Below, piece by piece: positions 44,698-56,805 of a stretch of 64,000 bases of DNA. The stretch comes from Burkholderiales bacterium (GTDB taxonomy: Bacteria; Pseudomonadota; Gammaproteobacteria; Burkholderiales; Burkholderiaceae_F). The position numbers and the translations under genes were made by a program. The first letter of the stretch is position 1. Every line of letters starts with the position of its first letter. The stretch is from NCBI GenBank assembly GCA_020248865.1, contig JADCGS010000024.1, positions 33,000 through 96,999 on the forward strand. The letters are read 5' to 3'. Under the pieces are notes generated by a model that did no database searches, was not told the DNA's origin, and worked only from the letters and a program-made list of their open reading frames with translations.

Positions 44698-45069
44698 CTA
44701 GAAGTAGACGATTCCTGACAGCTTCCCGGGGCTCGGCCCGTTGCCGGGGTCTTTGCCGGTGAGGCTGTTGTACGCCTTCCTCATTAGGTTCATCGCCTCA
44801 TTGACGTCGCTTTCGTCCTGACCGCGCTGCTCGATCTTCGACCGCTCGAGCAGCTTGTCGCGGAGTATCTTGTAAGCGTCGTTCAGGTAGCCCTTGTTCA
44901 CGTTCTTGAGCGTTGGCGCTGCCGCACTGCCGTTGCCGTTGTTCGCCTGAAACTTCGTTGCGGCTGTCTTCTTTGCCGCTGTCTTCTTCGCCGCGGTCTT
45001 CTTGCCCGCCGCCTTCTTCACCGCAGTTTTCTTCGCTGCCTTCTTTGCTGGCATTTTCTTCGTGACCAT
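44698..45069 (-). CDS. Lysine/alanine-rich histone-H1-like protein with small C-terminal domain
   Basis: 123 residues from the ATG at 45069, preceded by TGGAGGAGCAG. Residues 1-37 are repeated AKKTA-type units as in bacterial H1-like proteins, likely to bind DNA or other polyanions. After a NGNGSAAAP linker comes a unique helical domain (NKGYLNDAYKILRDKLLE, DVNEAMNLMRKAYNSL) with a Gly/Pro/Ser tail. Sits between the regulator (25 bp upstream) and protease (8 bp downstream) genes. Possible substrate, inhibitor or DNA-targeting partner of the protease. Confidence 0.8.
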   Translation of the reverse strand: MVTKKMPAKKAAKKTAVKKAAGKKTAAKKTAAKKTAATKFQANNGNGSAAAPTLKNVNKGYLNDAYKILRDKLLERSKIEQRGQDESDVNEAMNLMRKAYNSLTGKDPGNGPSPGKLSGIVYF

Positions 45070-45094
45070 CTGCTCCTCCATAGGACGGCGATGC

Positions 45095-48000
45095 TTAGAC
45101 GCGGGACATGCCCCCGCGGGCGGCCGCATCGCCTTCGGCCGCGCGATAAACCTCCTGCCGCAACGCCTCGGTCTGCACCGACGGGCCGACGCCAAGCATC
45201 GCGTTCATCATTTCATTGCAACGGCGGTACACGCGCAGTGCCTCGCCATGCTCGGCGCGGCGCAGGTAGCGGCGCATCAGTATGCGCGTGATCTCCTCCG
45301 ACGTGGGCTCGACCAGCAGCGCCCGCTCCAGCAGTCCCGTAACTTGAGCCTCGTCCGCCTCAAGCAGCCGCTCGCAGTCGCCCAGCACGGCACGCAGGAC
45401 CCGGCTCAGTTGCGTCCGCGTGCCAACCACCCACGCGTCCTCGTCGTCGCCCGTGAGGAAGGCGCCGGCGTACACACCAAGCAGGCCGGAGAGTTCGTGT
45501 TGCAGCTCATGCGGTCCAACACCCCGCCCGCCAACGCGGGCGTCACGCAAGTCACTGACTCGACTGGCACCCTGCAGGAACCGCCCGACATCGGTCCACA
45601 CCAGTTCCGCGTCCAGCCGCACCCTGCCCTCGGACACGACAACGGCGGCGTCACAACTGAACAGTCGACGCAGCCGCGTCACTGTCATCTCCAGGGACTT
45701 GCGCGCCTTTGCGGGCTCCGCATCGGGCCACAGGTGCTCGCAGAGCCAGGATCGCTCGGCAGATCCGTGCCGCAGCACCTGCGCCGCCACGACGAGCTTT
45801 AGCAGGTCCAGCACCTTGTCCTGTGACTTGTGCGGTGGTCGGTACGGCGAACCGTCGACTTCCAAACGGAAAGGACCCAGCGCGTAGACGCGGATTCGCC
45901 ACGGCCATCGCTCGCTCGCGCCCGGCGGTGGCTTCAGCCGCCGCTGCCTGATCAGGTCGTGCACGAACTGCGCCTCGATGTCGTGCACCAGTGCGGTGTC
46001 GCAGGCCCGCACCAAGTCGCCGGGCGCCCGCACCAAGAGCGGGAAGAAGTTCGCCGCGGCAGCCAGTTCGAGACAGCGGCGCAGCGCCGACAAGTCCGCG
46101 CTCCCGCTGGCAAGCCAAACGTAGGCCTCTGCAAGTGCGAGGCGTGACCGCCCCGCCTCCTCAGTGTCGGCTGCTGCCCACTGGCGCAGGCGGGACACGG
46201 CCTCATCGAATCGCGCATTGGCCGCAAGCGCCTGCGCATACTCCAGCTCATACAGGCGGTTCTCACCCGGCGCACGGTCAGGGCGCCGCTCGGCCACGCG
46301 CAGGGCAGCCTCGGCCCGCACCAAGGCCTCCTTGGGCCGGCCGGTCATCATCAGAACGCCCGCGCTCAGCCGGCCAAACTCGCCGATGTCCTCATCGTCC
46401 AGGTGCTCGACGACGCGCTCCATCTCCGGCAGGAGCGTTGCGGCCTCGTGCTCGCGACCGCCGCGCATCGCCGCCACGCAACGCAGGCGCAGGCTTTGGA
46501 AACGCAAGGTGGGAAGCTCAGCCGCGTCGGCCAGCCGATCGATCTTCGCCAGGCAGTTGCTGAACTGCTCGGTCTCGGGTTCATTGGCATACAGCCATGC
46601 GCGCTCCACCCACCAGCGCCCGCGTAGTATCGGACTGGCAGTCGGATCGTCGCCAAGGCGCGCCGTGAGAAGGGCAACATGCCGCCCCCGCTCGATGCCG
46701 TGCATCGCGCTGGTGTAATCAACCATAACGGTTGCGGCACACAGTTGAAGGTGCGGCGACGGCCAGTGTGCAGGCTCCGCCAAGTGCGGCAGCAAGGCCT
46801 CGAGCGCCTGCTCGGCAACGTCCCCAGCAATGGACCCCGGCACACCGAAGTAGCGCGCACAAAGCATCGCCAGTGGCACAAGGTGGCCGTACGGTTCCGT
46901 CGTTGCATCGACCGTTGTTCGCGCCGCATCGAAGCGCTTGACCCAAGGCATCAACGCGTTGAGATTGCGGGCGTACTGCAAGTACGAGATGAGGACACAG
47001 GCGGCCGCCAGCGCCCGCGTGGGGGAGCCTTCAGGTGCCGCGTCGTGTGCCAGGCCGAACCAATGCCGTGCCTGCGGCTCGTCCACGCCCAGCATGGCGT
47101 GCCCGGTCCAGAAGCACAGCGCCGGCGAGCCTTGTACCTCGGCGGCTGGAAGCTTTCGCAGCCCCGCCTGCAGCAAGTCGCTGCGACGCTCGCGCGCATA
47201 GCGCTCGGCCAATCGGCCAAAGGACTCCAAGGCCTCTCCCCTGCGGCCGAGCGCGATCCACAGATCGAATGCCTCCGCCTCCCTTGACTGCACCTGCAGC
47301 GCGGTTGCGCAGCGCTCGGCCCACGCCAGGTGTCCCGCCTGGCGCGCCAACGTCTGCCCGCCTTGTTCCACGAGCGCGTGCGCGACGTACGTCGTCCGCT
47401 CTCCAATGCGATGTCGGATGAGCAGGCCCCGATCCGCGAGCGCTTCCAGCTCGGCGTCGACATCCTGGCGCCCAACGACCTGGGCAACGAGCGCCGCATC
47501 GAGCGAGGGCAGCCAGCAGCATCGCAGCAGCAGCTGGCGCTGGGACTGCGGGAGCACGTCGAGCAATCGTCCAAGCAGATACAAGTGGACACGCTCGGCG
47601 GCTTCGGGGTCACGCTTTGACTGCCCCCCTGTGCCGCGCATCAGTTCGCAGGCGAGCACGAGCGCCGCTGCGTGCCCGCCAGTCAGCGCGTGCAGCTCGT
47701 CCCCGCTCTGGGCGTGCAGGCGCAGGCGCCGCGCAAGGGCAAGGCAGTCGGCAGGCGTGAAACGCAGATCGACATCGCCACACAGCGCCAGACGCCGCTC
47801 GGCGATGGCGTCATAGAACGCCACGCCCGGCGGCTGCTGCCCGGCGAAGATCAGGCGGAGCTGTGCACCAGCGGCGCTGGCGAGCGCGGCCAGCACCGCC
47901 GACATACGGGCCGAAGCAAGCTTGTGTACGTCGTCAAACACGAGCAGGAGCGGGGCCGCAAGGTTGGGCACCAACGCTGCCAGCAGCCGCCTTGCGAAGG

Positions 48001-48364
48001 CGACTTCCTGGCCGCGATCGCTGTCCGAGAAGTGCGGCAGCTCGTCGATCGACAGTCGGAGCCGGACATGGCGCAGCCACTCGCCGAAGAAAAACGCTGG
48101 GTCGTCGTCGCGCTCGTCCAGCCGGTACCAAATGAAGTCGCCGGCGTGGTGACGGGCGACGTAAGCGACCAAGGTGGACTTGCCTGCACCAGACGGAGCG
48201 CAAAGCCAGCGCGCCGGTGAAGGCACAGAATCAATGGCGGCAATCAGCGAACCACGCTCGACGGCATGGTCCAGCGCTGGCGGCACAAAGCGGGCTGCGT
48301 CGATTTCCAACCCACGCGCCTTGACTGCCTCCGCTGCCATGCGCCGCGACTCTTCGCTCGTCAT
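45095..48364 (-). CDS. Large STAND-ATPase transcriptional regulator with BTAD/winged-helix C-terminus
   Basis: 1089 residues. N-terminal NTPase with Walker A CAPSGAGKST (K62) and Walker B LLLVFDDVH, like MalT/LuxR-type STAND regulators. The middle (about 360-830) is helical TPR-like. The C-terminus has an OmpR/SARP-like winged helix (YALGPFRLEVDG, KARKSLEMTVTRLRRLF) and a BTAD-type helical domain (LEADEAQVTGLLERALLVEP). Such proteins switch on promoters when a ligand or partner binds. First gene of the operon with the H1-like and protease genes; divergent from the folA remnant. Confidence 0.85.
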   Translation of the reverse strand: MTSEESRRMAAEAVKARGLEIDAARFVPPALDHAVERGSLIAAIDSVPSPARWLCAPSGAGKSTLVAYVARHHAGDFIWYRLDERDDDPAFFFGEWLRHVRLRLSIDELPHFSDSDRGQEVAFARRLLAALVPNLAAPLLLVFDDVHKLASARMSAVLAALASAAGAQLRLIFAGQQPPGVAFYDAIAERRLALCGDVDLRFTPADCLALARRLRLHAQSGDELHALTGGHAAALVLACELMRGTGGQSKRDPEAAERVHLYLLGRLLDVLPQSQRQLLLRCCWLPSLDAALVAQVVGRQDVDAELEALADRGLLIRHRIGERTTYVAHALVEQGGQTLARQAGHLAWAERCATALQVQSREAEAFDLWIALGRRGEALESFGRLAERYARERRSDLLQAGLRKLPAAEVQGSPALCFWTGHAMLGVDEPQARHWFGLAHDAAPEGSPTRALAAACVLISYLQYARNLNALMPWVKRFDAARTTVDATTEPYGHLVPLAMLCARYFGVPGSIAGDVAEQALEALLPHLAEPAHWPSPHLQLCAATVMVDYTSAMHGIERGRHVALLTARLGDDPTASPILRGRWWVERAWLYANEPETEQFSNCLAKIDRLADAAELPTLRFQSLRLRCVAAMRGGREHEAATLLPEMERVVEHLDDEDIGEFGRLSAGVLMMTGRPKEALVRAEAALRVAERRPDRAPGENRLYELEYAQALAANARFDEAVSRLRQWAAADTEEAGRSRLALAEAYVWLASGSADLSALRRCLELAAAANFFPLLVRAPGDLVRACDTALVHDIEAQFVHDLIRQRRLKPPPGASERWPWRIRVYALGPFRLEVDGSPYRPPHKSQDKVLDLLKLVVAAQVLRHGSAERSWLCEHLWPDAEPAKARKSLEMTVTRLRRLFSCDAAVVVSEGRVRLDAELVWTDVGRFLQGASRVSDLRDARVGGRGVGPHELQHELSGLLGVYAGAFLTGDDEDAWVVGTRTQLSRVLRAVLGDCERLLEADEAQVTGLLERALLVEPTSEEITRILMRRYLRRAEHGEALRVYRRCNEMMNAMLGVGPSVQTEALRQEVYRAAEGDAAARGGMSRV

Positions 48365-48452
48365 AAGGCCAAGTAGGTTAAGACCGCGAACGCCAGCAGG
48401 TCAATGACAAGGCGACGACTTTGCGCCCAGTCACGCGCGAATCTGCAGAGCA

Positions 48453-49004
48453 GTATGGATTGGCAAGCTCGACCGGTCTGTTGCGAAAATGAACGCTGTG
48501 AAGACACCCCCATCACCCTCATCGTCGCCCGCGCCCGCAACGGCGTGATCGGCCGCAATGGCAAGCTGCCTTGGCACCTTGTCCGAGGACCTCAAGCGGT
48601 TCAAGGCGCTGACGGTGGGGCATCCCGTCATCATGGGCCGCAAGACCTGGGATTCGATCCTGGCGCGCAATGGCAAGCCTTTGCCGGGGCACCGCAATGT
48701 GGTGATCAGCCGGCAGCCGAATATTCACGCACCGGGGGCGGAGCTCGCGTCCTCGCTGCAGGCCGCGCTCGCGCTGTGCACCGATGCGCCGGCCGTGTTC
48801 GTGATCGGCGGCGCGCAGATCTGCGCCGAGGAATTGCCGCATGCCCACTGCGTGGAACTGACCGAGGTCGATGCCGACTTCGACGGTGATGCGGTCATGG
48901 CGCCACTCGACCGCGCCACCTGGCGCGAGAGCCAGCGCGAGAGTCACGGGCCGAGCGCCGAGCGCCGGTTCGGCTACGCCTTCGTGACCTACCGCCGGCG
49001 ATAG
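48453..49004 (+). pseudogene. Frameshifted dihydrofolate reductase copy (folA')
   Basis: The N-terminus (ITLIVARARNGVIG, GKLPWHL) is in frame 2, the rest (SEDLKRFKALTVGHPVIMG to FGYAFVTYRRR) in frame 3. A one-base insertion near 48578-48581 breaks the gene, and no good start codon or ribosome site precedes the homologous part. About 60% identical by eye to the intact FolA at 50837-51340. Its 3' end overlaps the mnmC' stop by 16 bp. Confidence 0.9.
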
Positions 49005-50280
49005 CGGCCGCGCCGCAGTCGCTGCAGCGCGAAGCGGGCGGGATCGACGACAGCCAGAAGGTCGCGCTCGAGCGGCGACGGTTCGCCCTCGATCTGCGCG
49101 GCAACCAGCTCGGCCATCAAGGGAGCCAGCGTCAGTCCGCGCGAACCGAGCGCAGTGAGGCAGTACCGGCCCGCGCGTCGCGGCAGATCGGCCAGCTGCG
49201 CACCGGGCATGGGCTGTGGAGGATCGGCGGGCACCGCGCCAGCCAGCGGCAGCCGATCCTGAGACACACAGCGCAGTGCGTCGAACAGCCCCATGATGCG
49301 CACCTCCGGCGTGGCGCCGAGCAGGCGGCGCAAGCGCGCGAGATTGCCCTCGTGGGCACGCTGCGGGTCGTCATCGAAGCCCGGCTTGCCGGGCAGTTCC
49401 AGTTCGTAGGTCGAGCCCACGGCCGCCGCGCCGTTGTCCGTGCCGGAAACACGATAGCCATCGCCAGCAAGCGCGCAGCGCAGCGGCGGCAGCGGCGCGC
49501 CTGCCAGCAACGACAGGCGGCCGCGCACGGCGCGCAAGGCAACGCGCGGCATTGGCGCCAGATCGGGCACATCGAGCGCGTTCGCCAGGACGGTCACGGG
49601 CGCCCGCAGGCTGCCCCCGTCCCACTGCGCGACCCAGCCATCCGCTTCAGCAACCAGCTGGCGTACGTCGACGCCGCAATGCACCCGCACGCGCTCGCCA
49701 GCGGCCGCAAGCAGTGCACGCGTGAACGCGCCGGCATCGATGGCATGCCCACGCGCGACCCACAGCCCGCCACGCCGCAAGGCCAGCCCAGCCAGGGCCG
49801 ACGCAGCGCGCGGATCGACATAGCGTGCGTACGCAGCCGGCAGGCCAAGCGCGCGACAAGCACTGGCCATTGCCGCGGCCTCGGTGTCATCGACCGCGAG
49901 TTGCAGCACGCCGAGGGCCCGCGCGGCGCACGGCGCCATGTGCACGCGGGCCAGCCACTGCAACGTGCCCAGATACGGCATCTGCGGTAGATGCCGGCGC
50001 ACCGGCCAGCGCGGCGCAAGACGCGCGACCAGCATGTGTCGCTTGGCGCCGAAGCCCGCGGCGCGCTGCACGTCGAAGCCCGCCTGCTCCAGCGCCATGC
50101 GCACCTCCGCGGCGACGCACCAGGTCGCAGCAGTCGCCCCCGGGCGTGCCAGCGTGCCAGTGCCTTCAACGTGGCCGCCTGCCAGGGCGCCGGGTTGCGA
50201 CTTGGTGCAAAACCGTCCAGGTAGATCGCATCGGCGCCGAGGGCCAGCTGCGGCACGAGATGCGCCGCGTCGCCCAGCGC
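48989..50280 (-). pseudogene. Truncated, frameshifted mnmC copy (mnmC')
   Basis: Homologous to the C-terminal three-quarters of MnmC from ALGDAAHLVPQLALGADAIY on. The methyltransferase N-terminus is absent, a frameshift lies near 50150-50175, and about 70 residues including the FAD-binding GAGVAG motif are deleted (VRRHLPQMPY joins straight to LGVLQL-type sequence). It cannot be a working MnmC. Its upstream end is fused in frame to the regulator fragment at about 50275. Confidence 0.9.
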
Positions 50281-50646
50281 CGCCAGAAGCTGCGCGGCAT
50301 GCGCATCGGCAGCACCGCGGCCCTCGGGCGAGAAGGTCGGCACCCGCACGTCGGGCCATTGCTGGCGCAGCCGTTGCGAAAACGCGGCGAACAAGAACGC
50401 CGGGGCGTCGTCGCGCGGGTCGAGCCGGTACTAGATCACGGGCAGCCCGGAGCCGGCCGCAAGGGCGGCCGCGAGCGTGGACTTGCCGGCGCCGGATGGC
50501 GCGCACACCCAGCGCGCGGGTGCGGCGATCGACTCGACTTGCGCTTGGAGCTGCGGACGCGCCACCACGCCCGCCAGCGACGGCGGCGTGAACTTGGCGG
50601 CATCGAGGATTGCCGACGGCGTGGCGACGGTCTGGACGGCGGTCAC
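50281..50646 (-). pseudogene. N-terminal fragment of a second STAND regulator
   Basis: From the GTG at 50646 the frame reads AAKFTPPSL, CAPSGAGKSTLAAALA, a TAG stop at 50431-50433, then YRLDPRDDAPAFLF and QLLAAL, colinear with residues about 20-145 of the regulator at 45095-48364 (about 45% identical by eye). It then runs into the mnmC' fragment. Divergent from the intact folA, just as the full regulator is divergent from folA'. Confidence 0.88.
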
Positions 50647-50836
50647 GGCGGCTGAGAGCACACACGGCCGCTCCGGCCACGGCACACGTCTGGACGAGAG
50701 TACCGGCCGGCGTCGGCGCTGGTCAACGCAGGGCCTCGCGTAGGGCAGCACAGGGGAGCGCCGGGCCGCGTGCCCGACCGAGTGCGCGGCGGCGCGTCGA
50801 GTCATTGGCGCCGGCGGCGCGTGACAGAATGCCCGC

Positions 50837-51340
50837 ATGGCCTCGCCACGCCTGACGCTCGTCCTCGCCCGCGCGCGCAACGGCGTCATCGGCGCCGACG
50901 GCGCGCTGCCCTGGCACCTGCGCGAGGATCTGCAGCGCTTCAAGCAGACCACGCTCGGTCATCCGGTGGTCATGGGGCGCAAGACCTGGGACTCGATCCT
51001 GGCGCGCAACGGCAAGCCGCTGCCGGGCCGGCGCAACGTGGTGGTCTCGCGCGAGGCGGGCCGGGTGGCGCCGGGGGCGCAGGTGGTGGACTCGCTGACC
51101 GCGGCGCTGGCCGCCTGTGCCGACGCACCCGAGGTCTTCGTCATCGGCGGCGCGCAGATCTACGCAGCGGCGCTGCCGCTGGCGCAGCGGGCGCTGGTGA
51201 CCGAGATCGACGCCGACTTCGCCGGCGACGCGGTGATGCCGCCGCTGGGCCCCGGCTGGCACGAGACGGCGCGCGAGCCGCACGGCCCCACCGCCGAGCG
51301 GCCGTGGGGCTTTGCCTTCGTGACCTACGAGCGGCGCTGA
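50837..51340 (+). CDS. folA: Dihydrofolate reductase
   Basis: 167 residues. Reduces dihydrofolate with NADPH. LTLVLARARNGVIGADG, LPWHLREDLQRFK, GHPVVMGRKTW and VFVIGGAQIY are the classic DHFR segments; the catalytic acidic residue is the E or D of REDLQRF. The intact copy of the pair; the left copy is a pseudogene. It faces mnmC, 56 bp from its stop. Confidence 0.97.
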   Translation: MASPRLTLVLARARNGVIGADGALPWHLREDLQRFKQTTLGHPVVMGRKTWDSILARNGKPLPGRRNVVVSREAGRVAPGAQVVDSLTAALAACADAPEVFVIGGAQIYAAALPLAQRALVTEIDADFAGDAVMPPLGPGWHETAREPHGPTAERPWGFAFVTYERR

Positions 51341-51396
51341 CCCGCCGCGCCGATCGGCCACCCCAATCGGCCGTACCAGCCCGCCGCTCTCTGTCT

Positions 51397-53382
51397 CTAA
51401 CCGGCCGCGCCGCGGCCGCGCCGCAGCCGCTGCAACAGAAAGCGCGCAGGGTCGACGGCGGCCGCCAGGTCGCGCTCGACGGGCCAGGGCGCGCCTTCGG
51501 CCTGGGCAGCGATCAGTTCGGCCAGCAGCGGCGCCAGCGTCAGCCCGCGCGAGCCCAGCGCGGTGAGGCAGTACAGGCCTGGCGCACGCGGCAGGTCGGC
51601 CAGGTGCGCGCCGCGCAACTCGCTCGCCCGATCTGCGGCGGCCGCCACGTCGGGCACCGGGCCGGCCAGCGGCAGGCGATCGTGCGCCACGCAGCGCAGG
51701 CCGCTGAACACGCCCGTCACCTGCACCGGCGGCGGCGCCGCCAGCAGGCGCTGCAGCCGCGCCAGGTTGCCCTCGTGCGCGCGGGCCGGGTCGGCTTCGG
51801 CCGGCGCGTCCTCGCCGGGCAGCGCCATCTCGTAGGTGGCGCCGAGCACGACCGCGCCGCCGGCTGCGGCCGGCGCCAGATAGCCGTCGCCGGCGAGCGC
51901 GGCGCGCAGGCCGGCCAGGGGCTGCGGCGCCAACAGGGACAGCCGGCCGCGCACCGCGCGAAGGCGCGCGCCGGGCAGGTCGAGCAGCCGGGCGGCATCG
52001 AGCGCCGTGGCCACCACCAGCAGCGGCGCGGCGGCCTCGCCCCAGGGGCCGCGCGCGCGCCACTGCCCGTCGTGCCAGGCGATGGCCTCGACGCGGGCGT
52101 GGCGGCGCAGGTGGATGCGGTCGGCCTGCGCGGCCAGCAGCGCGGCGCACCAGGCGGCGCCGTCGACGATGGCGCCGTCGGCAAACCAGAGCCCGCCCCG
52201 GCGCGGCGCCAGGCCAAGCCGCGCGGCCGCGGCACCGGCGTCGAGCCACTGGACGTAGCCGGCGGGCGGCCGCAGGGCGGCCAGCGCGCGCTGCATGGCG
52301 GCGGCGTCTTCATCGCTGGCGGCCATCTGCAGCACGCCGAGCGGGCGCACCCCGGCGGGCACCTGCGCGGCCAGGCGCCGCGCGTGCAGCAGGCCGGCGC
52401 GGGTGAGGCGCGACAGCAGGTTGTCGTCGCTGCTGAGTTGAGGGTGCAGCAGCCCGGCGGGCAGGGCCGAGGCGGCGCCCGCAACGGGGCCGGCGTCGAG
52501 CAGTTGCACGGTCCAGCCGCGCGCAGCGAGCGCGGCGGCAGCACAGCAGCCGGCCACGCCGGCGCCGGCCACCAGCGCTGCGCGCGGCATGCTGCAGGGC
52601 GCCGGCGGCGCGTGGCGGCGCACGGTCCAGCGCGGTGCAAAGCGCGCCACCAGGCGCTCGCGCTTGCCGCCGAAGCCGGCCGGCCGCTCGACCGCAAAGC
52701 CGGCCTGCGCGAGCGCCGCGCGCACGCTGCCGGCCACGCACCAGCTCGCGGCCACGGCATCGGCGCGCGCCAGCCGGGCGAGCGACTTGAGCAGCGCGGG
52801 CTGCCAGCAGTCGGGGTTGCGCGCCGGCGCAAAGCCGTCGAGGTAGAAGGCGTCGGCGCCGAGGACCAGCCGCGGCAGCAGGTGGGCCGCGTCACCCAGC
52901 GCGAGGATCAGCTCGACGCGGCCGGCGCCGCGGCTGCCGACGTCGAATGTCAGGCTGTGCAGGCCGGGCAGCGGCAGCGGCCATTGCGCGGCGAGCGCGG
53001 CGGCCAGCGGCTGCAGCGCGGCGGGAGCGGCGGCCACGAGGTCAGCCGCGGCCAGCGGGTGCCGCTCGACGGCCACGTAGTGCAGCACGGCGCAGCGGGC
53101 CGGGTCGTCGCGCCAGGCCTCCCAGGTGGCCAGGAAGTTGGTGCCCAGGCCGAAGCCCACTTCCAGCACCACGAACTGCGGCCGCCCCTGCCAGCGCCCG
53201 GGCAGGCCGCAGCCGCCGAGAAAGACCTCGCGCGCCTGCGCCAGCGCGCCGGCGCGGCTGGCGTAGCGGTCACCGTAGCGCGCCGAGTACGGCGCGCCGT
53301 CGCGCCAGGACAGCGGCTCGGTTTCGATGGAGCGCAGGCGCGCGGGGGCGTCGGCGCGGGGTGGGCGAGAAGCGGGGATCAC
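51397..53382 (-). CDS. mnmC: Bifunctional tRNA mnm5s2U biosynthesis protein MnmC
   Basis: 661 residues from a GTG at 53382 (E. coli has 668); the open frame continues upstream to 53544 without homology. N-terminal methyltransferase: VLEVGFGLGTNFLATW and ADAFYLDGFAPARNP; C-terminal FAD oxidase: LVAGAGVAGCCAAAALAARG and GLTLAPLLAELIA. It finishes the wobble-uridine modification after MnmEG. Both catalytic halves are intact, unlike the left copy. Confidence 0.94.
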   Translation of the reverse strand: MIPASRPPRADAPARLRSIETEPLSWRDGAPYSARYGDRYASRAGALAQAREVFLGGCGLPGRWQGRPQFVVLEVGFGLGTNFLATWEAWRDDPARCAVLHYVAVERHPLAAADLVAAAPAALQPLAAALAAQWPLPLPGLHSLTFDVGSRGAGRVELILALGDAAHLLPRLVLGADAFYLDGFAPARNPDCWQPALLKSLARLARADAVAASWCVAGSVRAALAQAGFAVERPAGFGGKRERLVARFAPRWTVRRHAPPAPCSMPRAALVAGAGVAGCCAAAALAARGWTVQLLDAGPVAGAASALPAGLLHPQLSSDDNLLSRLTRAGLLHARRLAAQVPAGVRPLGVLQMAASDEDAAAMQRALAALRPPAGYVQWLDAGAAAARLGLAPRRGGLWFADGAIVDGAAWCAALLAAQADRIHLRRHARVEAIAWHDGQWRARGPWGEAAAPLLVVATALDAARLLDLPGARLRAVRGRLSLLAPQPLAGLRAALAGDGYLAPAAAGGAVVLGATYEMALPGEDAPAEADPARAHEGNLARLQRLLAAPPPVQVTGVFSGLRCVAHDRLPLAGPVPDVAAAADRASELRGAHLADLPRAPGLYCLTALGSRGLTLAPLLAELIAAQAEGAPWPVERDLAAAVDPARFLLQRLRRGRGAAG

Positions 53383-53411
53383 CCCGCATTGTCGCAACCA
53401 GCTGCGGCCGC

Positions 53412-54206
53412 TCAGCCCGCCGCCGCCACCGCGCGCCGCGTAAGCACCGGAATCAGGTGCGCGCGGTACTCGGCGCTGCCGTGCAGGTCGCTGTTGAGAT
53501 TGGCGGACGGCACGGTCACGCCGTCGCAGCTCTCGGGCGCCCACTTGGCGTTGAGGCGGTCTTCCAGCGCCTTGACGCGGAACGCGTGCGCGCCGGCGCC
53601 GGTGACGGCCACGCGCGCGCCCTGCGCGGTCTTGGCCACGAACACGCCCACCAGCGAAAAGCGCGAGGCCGGCTGCTTGAACTTCATGTAGGCGGCTTTT
53701 TCCACCTGCGGGAAGGTCACGGCGGTGATGATCTCGCCGGTCTTGAGCGCGGTCTCGAAAAGGCCCTTTAAGAAGTCGTCGGCGGCGATGCTGCGCGTGT
53801 TGGTGTGGATGGTGGCGCCGGTGCCGAGCACGGCGGCCGGGTAGCAGGCGGCCGGGTCGCTGTTGGCGAGCGAGCCGCCGAGGGTGCCGCGGTTGCGCAC
53901 CTGGCGGTCGCCGATGCCGGCGGCCAGGCAGGCGATGGCGGGCGCCCGGCTCTGCACGTCCTTGCTGGCGGCCACCTCGGCATGGGTGGTCATGGCGCCG
54001 ATGCGCACGCCGTTGCCCTCGACGCGGATGCCCTTGAGCTCGGCAACGCCGCCGAGGTCGATGAAGCCTTCGATGCTCGCCAGGCCGAGCCGCATGGCCG
54101 GCAGCATCGACTGGCCACCAGCGATCAGGCGGTCGTCGCCGTGCTGGTCGAGCAGCTTGACCGCGTCGGCCACGCTGGCGGGGCGGTGGTAATGGGTGTG
54201 ATGCAT
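53412..54206 (-). CDS. Molybdenum hydroxylase FAD-binding medium subunit (CoxM/CutM type)
   Basis: 264 residues from the ATG at 54206 ([11 protein letters not shown]). FAD contacts: [15 protein letters not shown] and [16 protein letters not shown]. Last gene of an S-L-M operon; passes electrons from the 2Fe-2S subunit to FAD. The gap to the L gene (54207-54339) holds two REP-like palindromes. Physiological acceptor and substrate unknown. Confidence 0.93.
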   Translation of the reverse strand: MHHTHYHRPASVADAVKLLDQHGDDRLIAGGQSMLPAMRLGLASIEGFIDLGGVAELKGIRVEGNGVRIGAMTTHAEVAASKDVQSRAPAIACLAAGIGDRQVRNRGTLGGSLANSDPAACYPAAVLGTGATIHTNTRSIAADDFLKGLFETALKTGEIITAVTFPQVEKAAYMKFKQPASRFSLVGVFVAKTAQGARVAVTGAGAHAFRVKALEDRLNAKWAPESCDGVTVPSANLNSDLHGSAEYRAHLIPVLTRRAVAAAG

Positions 54207-54228
54207 GGAGGTCTCCTGGACTGGTTTC

Positions 54229-54316
54229 GTCGCCCCGGCGCAGACCGGGGTCCGAGTGTTCGTTTCCGGTTTGCGCCGCAGATGAAATTGGGCCCCGGCC
54301 TGCGCCGGGGCGACAC
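54229..54316. repeat. REP-like palindrome pair inside the molybdenum hydroxylase operon
   Basis: GTCGCCCCGGCGCAGACCGG at 54229 and the inverted form GGCCCCGGCCTGCGCCGGGG near 54291, flanking a 35-bp spacer. May lower expression of the M gene or stabilise the upstream mRNA. Confidence 0.75.
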
Positions 54317-54339
54317 CCTTTCCTGCTTCTGCGCGCCCT

Positions 54340-56706
<2,367 letters not shown>

Positions 56707-56772
56707 GAGAGTCTCCTCGATGATCTGGCGTCGCAAAGGGTGCGGGGCCGTGGCCCGGCCCGTCAGCCGTCC

Positions 56773-56802
56773 AACTGGGCCCCCGGCCGCTGCCGGGGCG
56801 AC
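56773..56802. repeat. REP-like palindrome between S and L genes
   Basis: GGGCCCCCGGCCGCTGCCGG then GGCGAC; same family as 38254 and 54229. A single copy in the 99-bp gap between the S and L genes. Confidence 0.7.
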
Positions 56803-56805
56803 GAA

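Noticed and set aside
48453..49004. Second working dihydrofolate reductase (antifolate resistance)
   Set aside because: A one-base frameshift near 48580 and the absence of a start site make it a pseudogene.
50431..50952. 173-residue separate ATPase gene
   Set aside because: Only the part after 50646 resembles the regulator; it is an N-terminal fragment with an internal TAG, fused to mnmC'.
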